Positions 1-10,261 are shown, counted from the stretch's first letter. The stretch: 64,000 nucleotides of DNA from Comamonas sp. Y33R10-2 (GCF_019355935.1 NZ_CP079925.1:186001-250000); one strand, 5' to 3'. Numbers and translations: made by a program. Notes: generated from the letters alone by a model not told the origin.

Positions 1-29
1 AGAGGAGGTGGAGGAGACAACTGGTGCGA

Positions 30-85
30 TGCAGATTAGGACTTTCCAGTAATCTGCAGTCTGCCTGCGGGTAAGACCTAGCAGG
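30..85. other. two adjacent hairpins at the window edge
   Basis: The first is a perfect 9-base inverted repeat (TGCAGATTA at 30-38 and TAATCTGCA at 50-58). The second pairs CCTGC (64-68) with GCAGG (81-85) around an inner GGT/ACC stem. There is no T-run after either, so they do not look like terminators. They may belong to a structured leader or a small RNA whose beginning lies outside the window. I cannot match them to a known RNA family. Confidence 0.35.
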
Positions 86-188
86 TAACGCTTGTTTGTA
101 TTGTATGAGATTTGTTTTTGTTGTGCAAAAGAATTCGGGTTTTTCTGGATTTGATGCAGAATTGCAACAGTTTCAAGAGGATGCACTA

Positions 189-641
189 ATGGAATGCACA
201 GTTAGTTGGACAGGCGCAACCACCGGTATGCGCTCAGGAATGGGTTTTGTGGCGGAGACCGGCAGCGGTCATATAGTCAACATGGATGGCGCGCCGGATG
301 AGAAGAATCCGGCCAACGGCGGCCGCAATCAGGCGCCGCGCCCTATGGAGATGCTGCTGGCAGGGGCCGGGGGGTGCTCAGCCTATGACGTGGTGCTGAT
401 TCTCAAGCGTGGTCGCCACGACGTGAAGGGTTGCAGCGTGCAACTGACATCTGAGCGCGCGGACACAGACCCCAAGGTGTTCACCAAAATTCATATGCAG
501 TTCACCGTCAGTGGCAAAAACCTGCCCGAGACTGCGGTTGAGCGTGCGATTGCCATGAGTCATGATAAATATTGCTCAGCAACCATCATGCTAGGCCATA
601 CGGCTGTGATTACGACGGGCTTTGATCTGGTTGAAGCTTGA
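189..641 (+). CDS. OsmC family protein (peroxide-reducing fold)
   Basis: The 150-residue protein has the length and pattern of the OsmC/YhfA family, small cytosolic dimers that often act as thiol peroxidases on organic hydroperoxides. The two cysteine regions of the family are visible: GGCSAYDVVLILKRGR near residue 60 and KYCSATIMLGHTA near residue 130, each with one Cys. I chose the ATG at 189 because AAGAGGA lies just upstream. An in-frame ATG at 96 would add a tail that does not look like the family. The gene stands alone and is followed by a strong terminator. The substrate is unknown. Confidence 0.85.
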   Translation: MECTVSWTGATTGMRSGMGFVAETGSGHIVNMDGAPDEKNPANGGRNQAPRPMEMLLAGAGGCSAYDVVLILKRGRHDVKGCSVQLTSERADTDPKVFTKIHMQFTVSGKNLPETAVERAIAMSHDKYCSATIMLGHTAVITTGFDLVEA

Positions 642-676
642 ACGGCGCCTCGAAAAGCAGCGATCAGAAAACACAA

Positions 677-700
677 ACGGGCCTCAGCGGCCCGTTTTTT
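677..700 (+). terminator. rho-independent terminator after the OsmC gene
   Basis: A perfect 7-base-pair stem, ACGGGCC (677-683) with GGCCCGT (689-695), has a TCAGC loop and is followed by a run of T. It separates the OsmC gene from convergent coq7. Confidence 0.85.
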
Positions 701-714
701 ATGCTTTAAACCGC

Positions 715-1332
715 TTAAATGCGGTGTGCAGTGATGGTCATTACCTTGGCCGCAGCGCGCATCAGGCCTTGGGCCACGGGCGGTAGCTGCATGGCACCTT
801 CGTCAATCGCCGCTGCCGCGTGGCGCTCTTCATCGTCCTTCATACGCTCCACCACAGTGCGAGATGCAAGATCTTCTTCGGGTAAGCGGCCTAGATGACT
901 TTCCAGATGCGCTGCAACTTGATTTTCTGTCTCAACCACAAAGCCCAGACTGGTTGCATCGCTGATCTTGGCTGCAATCGTGCCAATTGCAAATGCGCCA
1001 GCGAACCATAGAGGGTTTAAGAGAGAAGGGCGGTCGCCAAGGGCATGCAAGCGTTCGCGCGTCCAAGCCAAGTGATCCATCTCTTCGCGTGCCGAATGCA
1101 GCAAGTGTTCGCGCAGCTTTGCATCCTTAGTCACCATGGCCTGCGCGTTGTAGAGCGCTTGCGCGCAGACCTCGCCCACATGGTTGACACGCATCAAGGC
1201 GGCAGACAGCTTGCGCTGCTCGTCGCTCAAATTAGCTTCGGCAATGCCGGTGGCTGGCGACGATTGCGCCGCTCTGGGGTCGGCAAACAAGGTGCGAAGC
1301 GCTGCATCTGCAGCAGTCAGAAATTGATCCAT
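715..1332 (-). CDS. coq7: 3-demethoxyubiquinol 3-hydroxylase Coq7
   Basis: This 205-residue protein is a ferritin-like di-iron monooxygenase that performs the last ring hydroxylation of ubiquinone synthesis at the inner membrane face. The iron ligands are visible in four places: [37 protein letters not shown] and DEERHAAAA, giving the two E...ExxH sets. The start [12 protein letters not shown] is where bacterial Coq7 proteins begin; a longer in-frame reading adds 31 unrelated residues. It is transcribed alone, convergent with the OsmC gene and divergent from the porin gene. Confidence 0.93.
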   Translation of the reverse strand: MDQFLTAADAALRTLFADPRAAQSSPATGIAEANLSDEQRKLSAALMRVNHVGEVCAQALYNAQAMVTKDAKLREHLLHSAREEMDHLAWTRERLHALGDRPSLLNPLWFAGAFAIGTIAAKISDATSLGFVVETENQVAAHLESHLGRLPEEDLASRTVVERMKDDEERHAAAAIDEGAMQLPPVAQGLMRAAAKVMTITAHRI

Positions 1333-1657
1333 TGGGTGACTCGGTGCGGCGCTAGATGGCGCCAATGTGCGTAAGGTACACCAGAGTAGCTCTCCCGCTA
1401 CTTGTGCTGGGGCAATACCAAGCACGAACCCTTAAGTGAGTACCCAATAGCGTGTGCCAAGGGTTTGTTGCAGTACCGCAACGAAAACAACCCGAATCCG
1501 AGCTTTTTGGGGGAATTCCTTTGCGCTGCTTGCGGGGGTCTGGTGCAATAGACCCAACTTCCCCACCAGGAGGTTGGCGCGGGAAACCGGTGGAGCTCGA
1601 GGCTTAAGTCTCTCTTACATAGAACCGGCGCCCTTCTAAACCTTGGAGTAACTCGTA

Positions 1658-2728
1658 ATGAAAAAATCCCTGATTGCCTTGGCAGTGCTGGCCGCTTCCG
1701 GCGCCGCAATGGCTCAATCTTCCGTGACCCTGTACGGTATCGTTGACGCAAACGTTGGTTATGTGAACCACGCTGGCGCAAGCAACTCCAGCGCTTACGG
1801 CCTGGGCAACAGCGGCAACGCTACTAGCCGTCTGGGCTTCCGCGGTGTGGAAGACCTCGGCGGTGGTCTGAAGGCTAAGTTCACGCTGGAAGGCGGCCTG
1901 GGCAATGACGTCGGCGGCGGCTTTGACTTCAAGCGCGAATCCACTGTTGGTCTGGCTGGCGGTTTCGGTGAAGTGCGTCTGGGTCGTGAACTGACTCCTA
2001 CTTTCCGCGCTATCAACAAGTACGACGTGTTTAACGCTGCTGGCGTTGGCCGTTACTTGGGCTTCCAAGACTGGGCTGCTACTGGTCAAACTGACGGCAA
2101 TGCTGTTCGTGCCAGCAACATGATCACTTACGCTACTCCTAACTTCAGCGGTTTCAACGCTAGCGTTGCTTACGCTTTCGATGAAAAGGCAAGCACCATT
2201 GCTGGCGCTCCTAAGGCTGGCCGTTACGCCGGTGGTATGGTTGGCTATGACAACGGTCCTCTGAGCGTGACTGCTGCTTACGCAACACTGAAGACTGGCC
2301 TGTCGGGCGCTTCTGTTGATCGTGACACCTACTCTATCGGTGCTTCCTACGACTTCGGCGCTGCCAAGGTCACCGGTATGGCTAACCAGATCAAGTACAA
2401 GGCTGATGGCGCTTCTTCCTCGAAGATCAACACATACCTGATCGGTATGTCTGCTCCTGTGGGCGGCGTTGGCGAAGTGAAGGCTCAGTACGCTCTGTAC
2501 GACCAAAAGGCTTTCAACACCAAGGCTCACCAGTTCTCCGTTGGTTATGTCCACAACCTGTCTAAGCGCACTGCTTTGTACGGTACCGTGGCTTACCTGA
2601 AGAACAAGGACGGTTCTGCCATGACTCTGGATGCAGCTGGCGCCTACGGCCAGTCCAACACTCTGGGTGGTATCGCTTCTGGCCAAAGCCAAGTCGGTAC
2701 TCAAGTTGGTATCCGCCACGCTTTCTAA
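1658..2728 (+). CDS. gram-negative general porin (Omp32-like), strongly codon-biased
   Basis: This is a 356-residue outer-membrane trimeric porin of the betaproteobacterial type. A signal peptide ends at GAAMA, before QSSVTLYGIVDANVGY, the typical first strand. The C terminus GIRHAF ends in Phe, the outer-membrane assembly signal. GGAG lies about ten bases before the ATG. Codon use is very restricted (GGT, GCT, CGT, CTG, TAC), as in highly expressed genes, and clearly more biased than in the second porin downstream. A leader of about 230 bases precedes it and contains a GGGTCT/AGACCC hairpin at 1536-1555. It probably forms one of the main diffusion channels of the cell. Confidence 0.95.
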   Translation: MKKSLIALAVLAASGAAMAQSSVTLYGIVDANVGYVNHAGASNSSAYGLGNSGNATSRLGFRGVEDLGGGLKAKFTLEGGLGNDVGGGFDFKRESTVGLAGGFGEVRLGRELTPTFRAINKYDVFNAAGVGRYLGFQDWAATGQTDGNAVRASNMITYATPNFSGFNASVAYAFDEKASTIAGAPKAGRYAGGMVGYDNGPLSVTAAYATLKTGLSGASVDRDTYSIGASYDFGAAKVTGMANQIKYKADGASSSKINTYLIGMSAPVGGVGEVKAQYALYDQKAFNTKAHQFSVGYVHNLSKRTALYGTVAYLKNKDGSAMTLDAAGAYGQSNTLGGIASGQSQVGTQVGIRHAF

Positions 2729-2765
2729 TCAATTGCTGGTGTAAGCCAGTAACTGTTTAAAAGTC

Positions 2766-2798
2766 AAAAGAGCCTGTCGAAAGACAGGCTCTTTTTTT
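2766..2798 (+). terminator. rho-independent terminator of the first porin gene
   Basis: A 13-base-pair stem (2766-2778 with 2783-2795) has a GAAA tetraloop and a T-run. It is strong and isolates the first porin transcript from the second porin gene. Confidence 0.93.
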
Positions 2799-2948
2799 AT
2801 GCTTTGAAGGTGAAGGGTAATTGCTGAGGGGTTTTTACCGCAGGGAAAGGCCTGTGTTGCTCTTGCGCCAAAGACTGCGCAGTTGGATGAAGAATTTTTA
2901 GAATGAAATTTCTTCCAACCGTGTATTCAATAAAAGAGAGGCAACACA

Positions 2949-4115
2949 ATGGCGACTTCGTTTGTGAAAAAGACATTGGCTTTGGCGGTTCTGGGTTCTC
3001 TGGGCAGCTGGGCTTATGCACAGAGCAGCGTGCAGCTTTATGGCATTGTGGATGCGGCAGTCCGACACACTACTAACGAAGGTGCGAATAAAAGTGGTCT
3101 GACAAAGATGGTTGGCGGTGGTATGTCTGAAAGCCGTTGGGGTATTAATGTCAAAGAAGATTTGGGCGGTGGCCTTTCTGCCATCGCAAATTTAGAAAAT
3201 CGCTTTGCAACTGATTCTGGCAACTCTAGCGCTGCTCAGCCTTATTTTGCACAGTCATGGGTAGGTTTGCGAAGCAGCAGCTTTGGCCAGATCACCATGG
3301 GTCGCCAGTACAACATGTTGTTCGATTTGGTGACGTCTACTTATGCGTCGTTTCCATACTCGCCATATATGGACGCATACAAGCCTGAAATTGGCATGGC
3401 CATGGGAGCTCGCTCCAATAACATGCTGAAATACACGGCAGAATTTGGACCAGTCCGCGGTAGCCTACAATATTCTTTTGATGAGGGAGATACATTCGCT
3501 AAGCGAGGTGCATTTACACCCGGGCTGAGTACAGGTCTCAAGACGGCAGGTGGTTACCTGCGCTATTCGCAAAGTGGTATCTCTGCAGGGGTAGGTTATT
3601 TAAGTACTACCCTTCCTGGCGGGACCAAAGTGGATGCATGGACTCTGGGCGGATCCTACAGAATGGGTGATCTGTATTTGATGACAGGCTATGCTCAGAA
3701 TAAGCGAAAAGATAACAGTGGTGCGCCTGCGTTATACCAAGGTACTGATATTGCTGTTTTGAATAATTTCTGGACCGGCAGCTCTAATGGCGGATTTGTT
3801 GGTGGAAGCTCGCCACTGAATGCGGCTAATAAGCGCGAAATGATTAAGGTTGGTTTTGGCTATCAGGTGACACCGCAGTTTAATGCAGGCCTGCATTACT
3901 ACCATGCCAAACAAAGTGGATCGAATGGCGGGAATTTCAACGGTAAGGCAGATTTCATTGTCGCTGTTGCAGACTATGCATTCTCCAAACGTACGGATGC
4001 CTATTTTGCCGTTGATCACACTAAAACCAAGGGTGGAGCCGGTGTAGTTCTGGATGGAACCAATGGCGCTACCAAACGCACAGGTATCACGGTGGGGCTG
4101 CGTCATCGTTTCTAA
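2949..4115 (+). CDS. second gram-negative porin
   Basis: This 388-residue porin is a paralogue of the preceding gene. The signal peptide ends at GSWAYA, before QSSVQLYGIVDAAVRH. The end GLRHRF again has a terminal Phe. The mature part shares the VKEDLGGGLSA and GRQYNMLFDLV type signatures of the family. AAAGAGAGGC precedes the ATG. Codon use is ordinary, so it is probably expressed less than the first porin or only under some conditions. Terminators on both sides suggest independent regulation. Substrate selectivity cannot be read from the sequence. Confidence 0.94.
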   Translation: MATSFVKKTLALAVLGSLGSWAYAQSSVQLYGIVDAAVRHTTNEGANKSGLTKMVGGGMSESRWGINVKEDLGGGLSAIANLENRFATDSGNSSAAQPYFAQSWVGLRSSSFGQITMGRQYNMLFDLVTSTYASFPYSPYMDAYKPEIGMAMGARSNNMLKYTAEFGPVRGSLQYSFDEGDTFAKRGAFTPGLSTGLKTAGGYLRYSQSGISAGVGYLSTTLPGGTKVDAWTLGGSYRMGDLYLMTGYAQNKRKDNSGAPALYQGTDIAVLNNFWTGSSNGGFVGGSSPLNAANKREMIKVGFGYQVTPQFNAGLHYYHAKQSGSNGGNFNGKADFIVAVADYAFSKRTDAYFAVDHTKTKGGAGVVLDGTNGATKRTGITVGLRHRF

Positions 4116-4129
4116 TCATCGATTCATCT

Positions 4130-4166
4130 AAAAAAGCCAGCCAAATAATTTGGCTGGCTTTTTTAT
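4130..4166 (+). terminator. rho-independent terminator of the second porin gene
   Basis: A 16-base-pair A/T-flanked stem (4130-4145 with 4149-4164) around GCCAGCC/GGCTGGC has a three-base loop and a T-run. Confidence 0.93.
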
Positions 4167-4200
4167 GACCCGAGAAACCTGTGCATATCAGACAGGCGCA

Positions 4201-4226
4201 AAAAAGGCCGCAAAAGCGGCCTTTTT
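4201..4226 (-). terminator. terminator of groESL
   Basis: AAAAAGGCCGC (4201-4211) pairs with GCGGCCTTTTT (4216-4226) around AAAA. On the minus strand it follows the groEL stop and gives a U-run, so it ends groESL. It could also act as a back-up terminator for the porin gene on the plus strand. Confidence 0.88.
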
Positions 4227-4272
4227 GTTTGCGGAACTGAGTGGCTGAAGCCACTCAATCGCAGCTTGGCAA

Positions 4273-5931
<1,659 letters not shown>

Positions 5932-5943
5932 CTAAAAATTTGA

Positions 5944-5997
5944 GATCAAATCGCTTTCAAGTCCAATGAATATGAGGACTTGCAGCTATGAAATTTG
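5944..5997. repeat. dispersed intergenic palindrome, copy 1 (inside groESL)
   Basis: Read on the minus strand this is a degenerate palindrome containing CATAGCTGCAAGTCCT and GGACTTGAAAGCG. It closely resembles four other intergenic stretches in the window (near 10262, 14545, 19515 and 61523). It lies in the transcribed spacer between groES and groEL. Confidence 0.6.
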
Positions 5998-6020
5998 GTT
6001 TTTTGGACGAAGGGGGAGAA

Positions 6021-6311
6021 TTACTTCTCGACGACTGCGAACAGGTCGTCTTCCTTCATCACCAGCAGCTCGTCGCCATCAACCTTGACGGTTTGGCCAG
6101 AGTACTTGCCGAACAGAACGCGGTCGCCGACCTTCACGTTCAGAGCGATTTGTTCGCCCTTGTCGTTACGCTTGCCGGGACCCACTGCCAGCACTTCGCC
6201 TTGGTCAGGCTTCTCGGCAGCGTTGTCGGGGATATAGATGCCCGATGCTGTCTTAGTTTCGTTTTCGAGGCGCTTGACGATCACACGATCGTGCAGGGGA
6301 CGCAGGTTCAT
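6021..6311 (-). CDS. groS: co-chaperonin GroES
   Basis: The 96-residue lid subunit caps the GroEL ring. It begins [16 protein letters not shown] and carries the mobile loop [12 protein letters not shown] that docks on GroEL. The ATG at 6311 has GGAGTTGCT immediately upstream; a longer in-frame start is not supported by the family. It is the first gene of the heat-shock operon with groEL. Confidence 0.98.
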   Translation of the reverse strand: MNLRPLHDRVIVKRLENETKTASGIYIPDNAAEKPDQGEVLAVGPGKRNDKGEQIALNVKVGDRVLFGKYSGQTVKVDGDELLVMKEDDLFAVVEK

Positions 6312-6395
6312 AGCAACTCCTAAATACATCAACAAAGTTGAAACAAGACTTGCCAGCCCTCATGGCTGACATTCGGAATAGTTAGGGGCAAGTTG

Positions 6396-6422
6396 TTAGC
6401 ACTCAACCCCTTCGAGTGCTAA
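6396..6422 (-). promoter_or_regulatory. CIRCE operator (HrcA binding site)
   Basis: TTAGCACTC, nine bases, then GAGTGCTAA is an exact match to the CIRCE consensus, the binding site of the heat-shock repressor HrcA. It sits between the putative promoter and groES, so HrcA bound here would block groESL transcription. Confidence 0.97.
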
Positions 6423-6450
6423 TAATACGGCAAATCGTCGCATTTTCAAG
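6421..6450 (-). promoter_or_regulatory. groESL promoter, heat-shock sigma-32 type
   Basis: On the minus strand CTTGAAA is followed after 13 bases by CCGTATTATT. The first box matches the sigma-32 -35 element and the second is an acceptable -10. Its last ten bases abut and slightly overlap CIRCE. This suggests dual control: sigma-32 activation and HrcA repression. Confidence 0.65.
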
Positions 6451-6552
6451 CCCTGTCTTGATGGCTGAAAGGGAAATGCACTTGGTCAAGGGTTAGTACC
6501 CGCGATATGTAACTTTACTTACAAATAGGCCCGAGTCTTGCTGCGCTGCAGC

Positions 6553-9231
6553 ATGCCTCAAAAAAAACATATTTCATTGGCCCAGTACGCGCAAGACACG
6601 CTGCAGATAGACAGCTTCATTGCCCACATGCGCCAAGTGGCGCGATGTGAAAGTTCGCTGCAAGAGTTGAGCCTGATGTGGCGGCTCATCGAGTCATCCG
6701 CCAAGATGAATTGCCCGCAGGAGGCACAGGCTTTGCTGCCCATGATGGCTGCGACGCGCACAGGCTTTGAACAGTTAGAGCAGGACTTGGTGCAGTCCAT
6801 GGTGGCGCAGGCGGTTGAGGGCGTAAGCCGCGGCTTGCACAGCCAAGCCCAGCACCTGATGGATACGCTGGTACGCAATCTGTATGAGCGAACCGCTGAT
6901 GTGGGCTTTTTAGCGACGGATGTTTTGCTTTGTCGCTTTATGGCGGGGCTGGATGGACATGCTCCTGCCGATAAAGAACAGATCACCCAGCGCCTGCGGG
7001 CCTACCGCAGCAAGTACACGGTGTATCAAGAGGTGCTGCTGCTCGATTGCGAGGGTCATGTGCAGGCGAGCACACAGGGGACGCGAGCAGAAAATAGTGC
7101 AGCAAGTAGGCTATGCCGCGATCCACTGATTGCGCAGGCGCTGCAAAGCCAAAGCTTTGTGCAGGTATTTGGTGCGACTGATTTGCTGCCCAATCAGCCC
7201 AGCGGGCTGATTTATGCACACCGCATGCTGCATCCCGTCACCCAGCAGCCCGTGGGTGTGCTGTGCCTGTGTTTTGATTTTGAAGGCGAGATGCAGGGGC
7301 TGTGGGATGAGCGTGCCTCAGCCGGGGGTGATGAGGCTGATACCAGTATTGCCCTGCTGCTGGATGCGCAGGGTCAGGTGCTGGCCAGTAGCGATAGGCA
7401 TTGGATTGGCGTAGGTCTGCAGTTGAAGCCTCACAAAAATGGTGCAAACCCGCTTTTGACGCATGGGGGGCGCACTTATTTGGTGCAGTCCGAGGTGCCC
7501 GCCGGCTATCAAGGCTATATGGGCCCGCAGGGCTGGCGTGCGCAAATGATGGTGCCTATCGAGTTGGCTTTTGGAACACAGGGGAGCAGCGCTTTGCAGG
7601 GTGTAGATGCTGTGGTGGCCCAAGGCTTGCTGGCCCATGCCCATCGATTTTGCCCACCATTACATGCCATTTCTAGTGCGGCAGACACCATCAGGCGAGT
7701 GGTCTGGAACGGGCAAGCCATGTCTGCTGGCAAGCAAGCGGACAACACCCGGCTACAGGCCGTGCTGGAGCAAATTGGCGAGACAGGCGCTCGCACCAAC
7801 GAGGTGTTTACCCAGTCCATTCGCTCCCTCTACAGCACGGTGCTGGCGACGGCGCTGCGCGATAACAGCTTGCTGACCCGTCTGCTGGTGGGTTTGCTGG
7901 ACCGCAATCTCTACGAGCGCGCCAATGATTGCCGCTGGTGGGCCTTGACGCCGCAATTGCCCGCCTTGTTGCAAGCCTTGAAGTTAGGCAAAGCCACCGA
8001 AGGCATGAGCGCCGAGGCGTGCGAGTTACTCACCGCCATTCATGCGCTTTACACGGTCTATCAGCAGATCGTGGTGTACGACGCTCACGGAAAAATTGTG
8101 GCGGCAAGCTTAGCGGGCGGTGCGCAAGATGATCTGATAGGCCACTTTGTCGAGCGAGAGACTTTGCTCAAAGTGCAAGCCTTGCAAGGAGCGCAGGCCT
8201 ATTACGTCTCGCCGTGGAGCCCTTCTGATTTGCAGGCGACTGGCGAGCCGACCTATGTTTATCACGCAGCCATTCGCTCTTGTACGGGCGAGGTGCTGGG
8301 CGGTATTGGACTCATCTTCCATGCGCAGCGCGAGTTTGAAGCCATGCTGCAAGGTGTGCTGGGTACGCAGGCTGATAAGAGGGATACGAGCGATTTGCCT
8401 GCTGGCGGTGCTGGAGCGAGTCGGCAGGTGGCCTTCTTCAATCGCTCAGGCGTCGTGATGTCCTCATCGTCAGCGCAAATCTTGCCGGGCTCGGTGCTGG
8501 ATTTGCCTGCCGATATGCTGACTTTGTCGGCCGGCCAGAGTCTTGCGCGGGCCATGGCGTATCAAGGCCAATACTGCGTGGTGGCGGTGACGGCAGGCAG
8601 CGGCTACCGTGAATTCAAGCGTAGCGATGGCTATGAGGAGGAGGTGCTAGCCCTTTCCGTGCAGGCCTTCGGGCCGGTGCAGGACGATGCCCAAGCTGCA
8701 GTCTGGCGCCGCAGCACCCGTGTGCAAAGCCTGCCGTCGGCTATGCCAACAACGGGGGAAAACATGGAAATGGCGACGTTCTTTGTGGGCAACAGCGTGC
8801 TGGCCGTAGACGCAGCCTGTGTGCTGGAGGCACAAAGCGCAGCCGACATTGCCCCCGTATCCGCCGGTCGCTTGCCGCACTGCGTTGGCACTCTTGCAAG
8901 GCGTAGCCAAGGTGTGGTGGCTGGCTATGTCTGGGTGTTTGATCTGAGCACTTTGCTTTATGGCAAACCCCTGCTCAGAAGCGCGCAAAGTCAAGTGATT
9001 GTGCTGGAGCACCAAGGGCTGAGGCTGGGCTTGCTGGTCAGCGATCTGGAAGGCGTCGTCAGACTGCAAGCGGGGCAAATGCGCAGAGCGCCTGCATTGG
9101 CGCACATGCGTGAGTCACTGGTGGAGAGCTTGATTCAAGCCAACGACGGTGATTTGCTCATTCAGTGCCTGAACGTGGCGGCCTTGGTGGCGATGCTCAA
9201 GGCGCCCGCTCAGGTGGGCGTTACTTACTGA
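6553..9231 (+). CDS. soluble CheW-domain protein with two tandem sensor-like modules
   Basis: This is an 892-residue protein with no predicted membrane span or signal peptide. The last ~150 residues look like a CheW domain (MEMATFFVGNSVLAVDA..., ending with LGLLVSDLEGVVRL), the adaptor fold that couples receptors to CheA. The rest contains two related blocks. The first has RNLYERTADVGFLA near residue 108 and YTVYQEVLLLD near 155; the second has RNLYERANDCRWWAL near 451 and YTVYQQIVVYD near 500. Each is followed by a second beta-rich segment with the pattern LLLDAQGQVLASS, resembling paired Cache sensor domains. A helical stretch (about 350-440) separates the modules. No other chemotaxis gene lies nearby. 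The exact start is uncertain because no clear ribosome binding site is visible. Sensor identity is an inference. Confidence 0.75.
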   Translation: MPQKKHISLAQYAQDTLQIDSFIAHMRQVARCESSLQELSLMWRLIESSAKMNCPQEAQALLPMMAATRTGFEQLEQDLVQSMVAQAVEGVSRGLHSQAQHLMDTLVRNLYERTADVGFLATDVLLCRFMAGLDGHAPADKEQITQRLRAYRSKYTVYQEVLLLDCEGHVQASTQGTRAENSAASRLCRDPLIAQALQSQSFVQVFGATDLLPNQPSGLIYAHRMLHPVTQQPVGVLCLCFDFEGEMQGLWDERASAGGDEADTSIALLLDAQGQVLASSDRHWIGVGLQLKPHKNGANPLLTHGGRTYLVQSEVPAGYQGYMGPQGWRAQMMVPIELAFGTQGSSALQGVDAVVAQGLLAHAHRFCPPLHAISSAADTIRRVVWNGQAMSAGKQADNTRLQAVLEQIGETGARTNEVFTQSIRSLYSTVLATALRDNSLLTRLLVGLLDRNLYERANDCRWWALTPQLPALLQALKLGKATEGMSAEACELLTAIHALYTVYQQIVVYDAHGKIVAASLAGGAQDDLIGHFVERETLLKVQALQGAQAYYVSPWSPSDLQATGEPTYVYHAAIRSCTGEVLGGIGLIFHAQREFEAMLQGVLGTQADKRDTSDLPAGGAGASRQVAFFNRSGVVMSSSSAQILPGSVLDLPADMLTLSAGQSLARAMAYQGQYCVVAVTAGSGYREFKRSDGYEEEVLALSVQAFGPVQDDAQAAVWRRSTRVQSLPSAMPTTGENMEMATFFVGNSVLAVDAACVLEAQSAADIAPVSAGRLPHCVGTLARRSQGVVAGYVWVFDLSTLLYGKPLLRSAQSQVIVLEHQGLRLGLLVSDLEGVVRLQAGQMRRAPALAHMRESLVESLIQANDGDLLIQCLNVAALVAMLKAPAQVGVTY

Positions 9232-9566
9232 ACCGGAAAGGGATTGTTTTCGTCCAGCGGTGCGCTGTAGTACTGGATGGCTGACTCCGTCTTGATCTCG
9301 TACTGGCTGCGGTCCTTGCCGTCAATCCACTTTGGCGGCTTGCCGCGGCCAGTCCAGCTAGCGCCGCTTTCGGGGTCGTAGTACTTGGCTTCTACCTTCT
9401 TTTTCTCTTCAGGCTTCCACGGGAAGACTTGCTGAGAAGTGAAACCGAAAGTCTCAATTAATTGCTTGATGGTGACCAAAGCCTCTTTGGCTTCGATGTC
9501 GCGCATTTCTTCAATACGTTTGTCAAGTTCGCTTTTGCGGGCGATGAGTTCTTTGTAGCTGGGCAT
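9225..9566 (-). CDS. H-NS family nucleoid-associated protein
   Basis: This 113-residue H-NS/MvaT-like protein has an N-terminal coiled coil (KSELDKRIEEMRDIEAKEAL) for oligomerisation. The C-terminal DNA-binding motif YYDPESGASWTGRGKPPKW is typical of betaproteobacterial H-NS/BpH3 proteins that silence AT-rich DNA. The protein is slightly longer after the motif than the family core. Its last seven bases overlap the end of the convergent CheW-domain gene, so neither gene has room for its own terminator. An adjacent TTG could also serve as start. Confidence 0.9.
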   Translation of the reverse strand: MPSYKELIARKSELDKRIEEMRDIEAKEALVTIKQLIETFGFTSQQVFPWKPEEKKKVEAKYYDPESGASWTGRGKPPKWIDGKDRSQYEIKTESAIQYYSAPLDENNPFPVQ

Positions 9567-9738
9567 CAAGAGATTCCGATGAGTGTGAAGGCCAGCTTTA
9601 TTGCCGCCTAATTATTTTTATTAAAGCCCCATATTTTGACGCAAGCTGTTACCTCTTACCTTGGTGAAGTTGCGTACTCCTTAACAGCCAAGGGAATGCA
9701 CGCCAGTTGGTGGGTGGCGCGCATCAATGTGCATGCTT

Positions 9739-10245
9739 TTACGCGGCTTCGTTGACGGTTTTTGTGCCGCTTGCAAGGGCTTGCAGGGCACCCCCTGTCA
9801 TGCGGTAGCGAATCCACTCCGTTTGCGGCAGGGCGCCCAAGCTGTCGTAGAACTTCAGCGAGGGCGTGTTCCAGTCCAGACAGCTCCATTCAAAGCGGCC
9901 ACAGTCTTTGGCAATGGCGATTTGCGCCAAGTGCTGCAACAGCGCTTTGCCAGCACCGTGACCACGAGCGTCGGGGGTGATGTAAAGGTCTTCCAAATAC
10001 AAGCCGTGCTGGCCTTGCCAAGTGGAGTAATTGAAGAAATACACAGCAAAGCCCACCGCTTTGCCATCGACTTCACAGATCAGGCCAAAGACGGCTGGGT
10101 GCTCGCAAAACAGGGTGCGGCGTACATGCTCAGGCGTGGCCTTGGCTTCGTCTTCGGCTTTTTCGTAAATGGCCAGCTCTCGCACAAAGAACAAGATGAG
10201 GTCTATGTCTTGCTCGGTGGCGGGGCGGATGTTCAAAGTGCTCAT
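9739..10245 (-). CDS. GNAT family N-acetyltransferase
   Basis: The 168-residue acetyltransferase uses acetyl-CoA. The pyrophosphate-binding motif is seen as DLYITPDARGHGAGKALL. The region SCLDWNTPSLKFYDSLGA and the overall layout resemble spermidine/diamine N-acetyltransferases of the SAT1/2 type, so a polyamine or other small amine is a reasonable but unproven substrate. It lies downstream of the NAD genes on the same strand, separated by a dispersed palindrome, and may be a separate unit. Confidence 0.88.
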   Translation of the reverse strand: MSTLNIRPATEQDIDLILFFVRELAIYEKAEDEAKATPEHVRRTLFCEHPAVFGLICEVDGKAVGFAVYFFNYSTWQGQHGLYLEDLYITPDARGHGAGKALLQHLAQIAIAKDCGRFEWSCLDWNTPSLKFYDSLGALPQTEWIRYRMTGGALQALASGTKTVNEAA

Positions 10246-10261
10246 GATTGTTTTTAAAGAA

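Noticed and set aside
1604..2719. 371-codon minus-strand frame across the first porin gene
   Set aside because: It mirrors a highly codon-biased porin gene; the Ser/Val/Thr-rich translation is an artefact of that bias.
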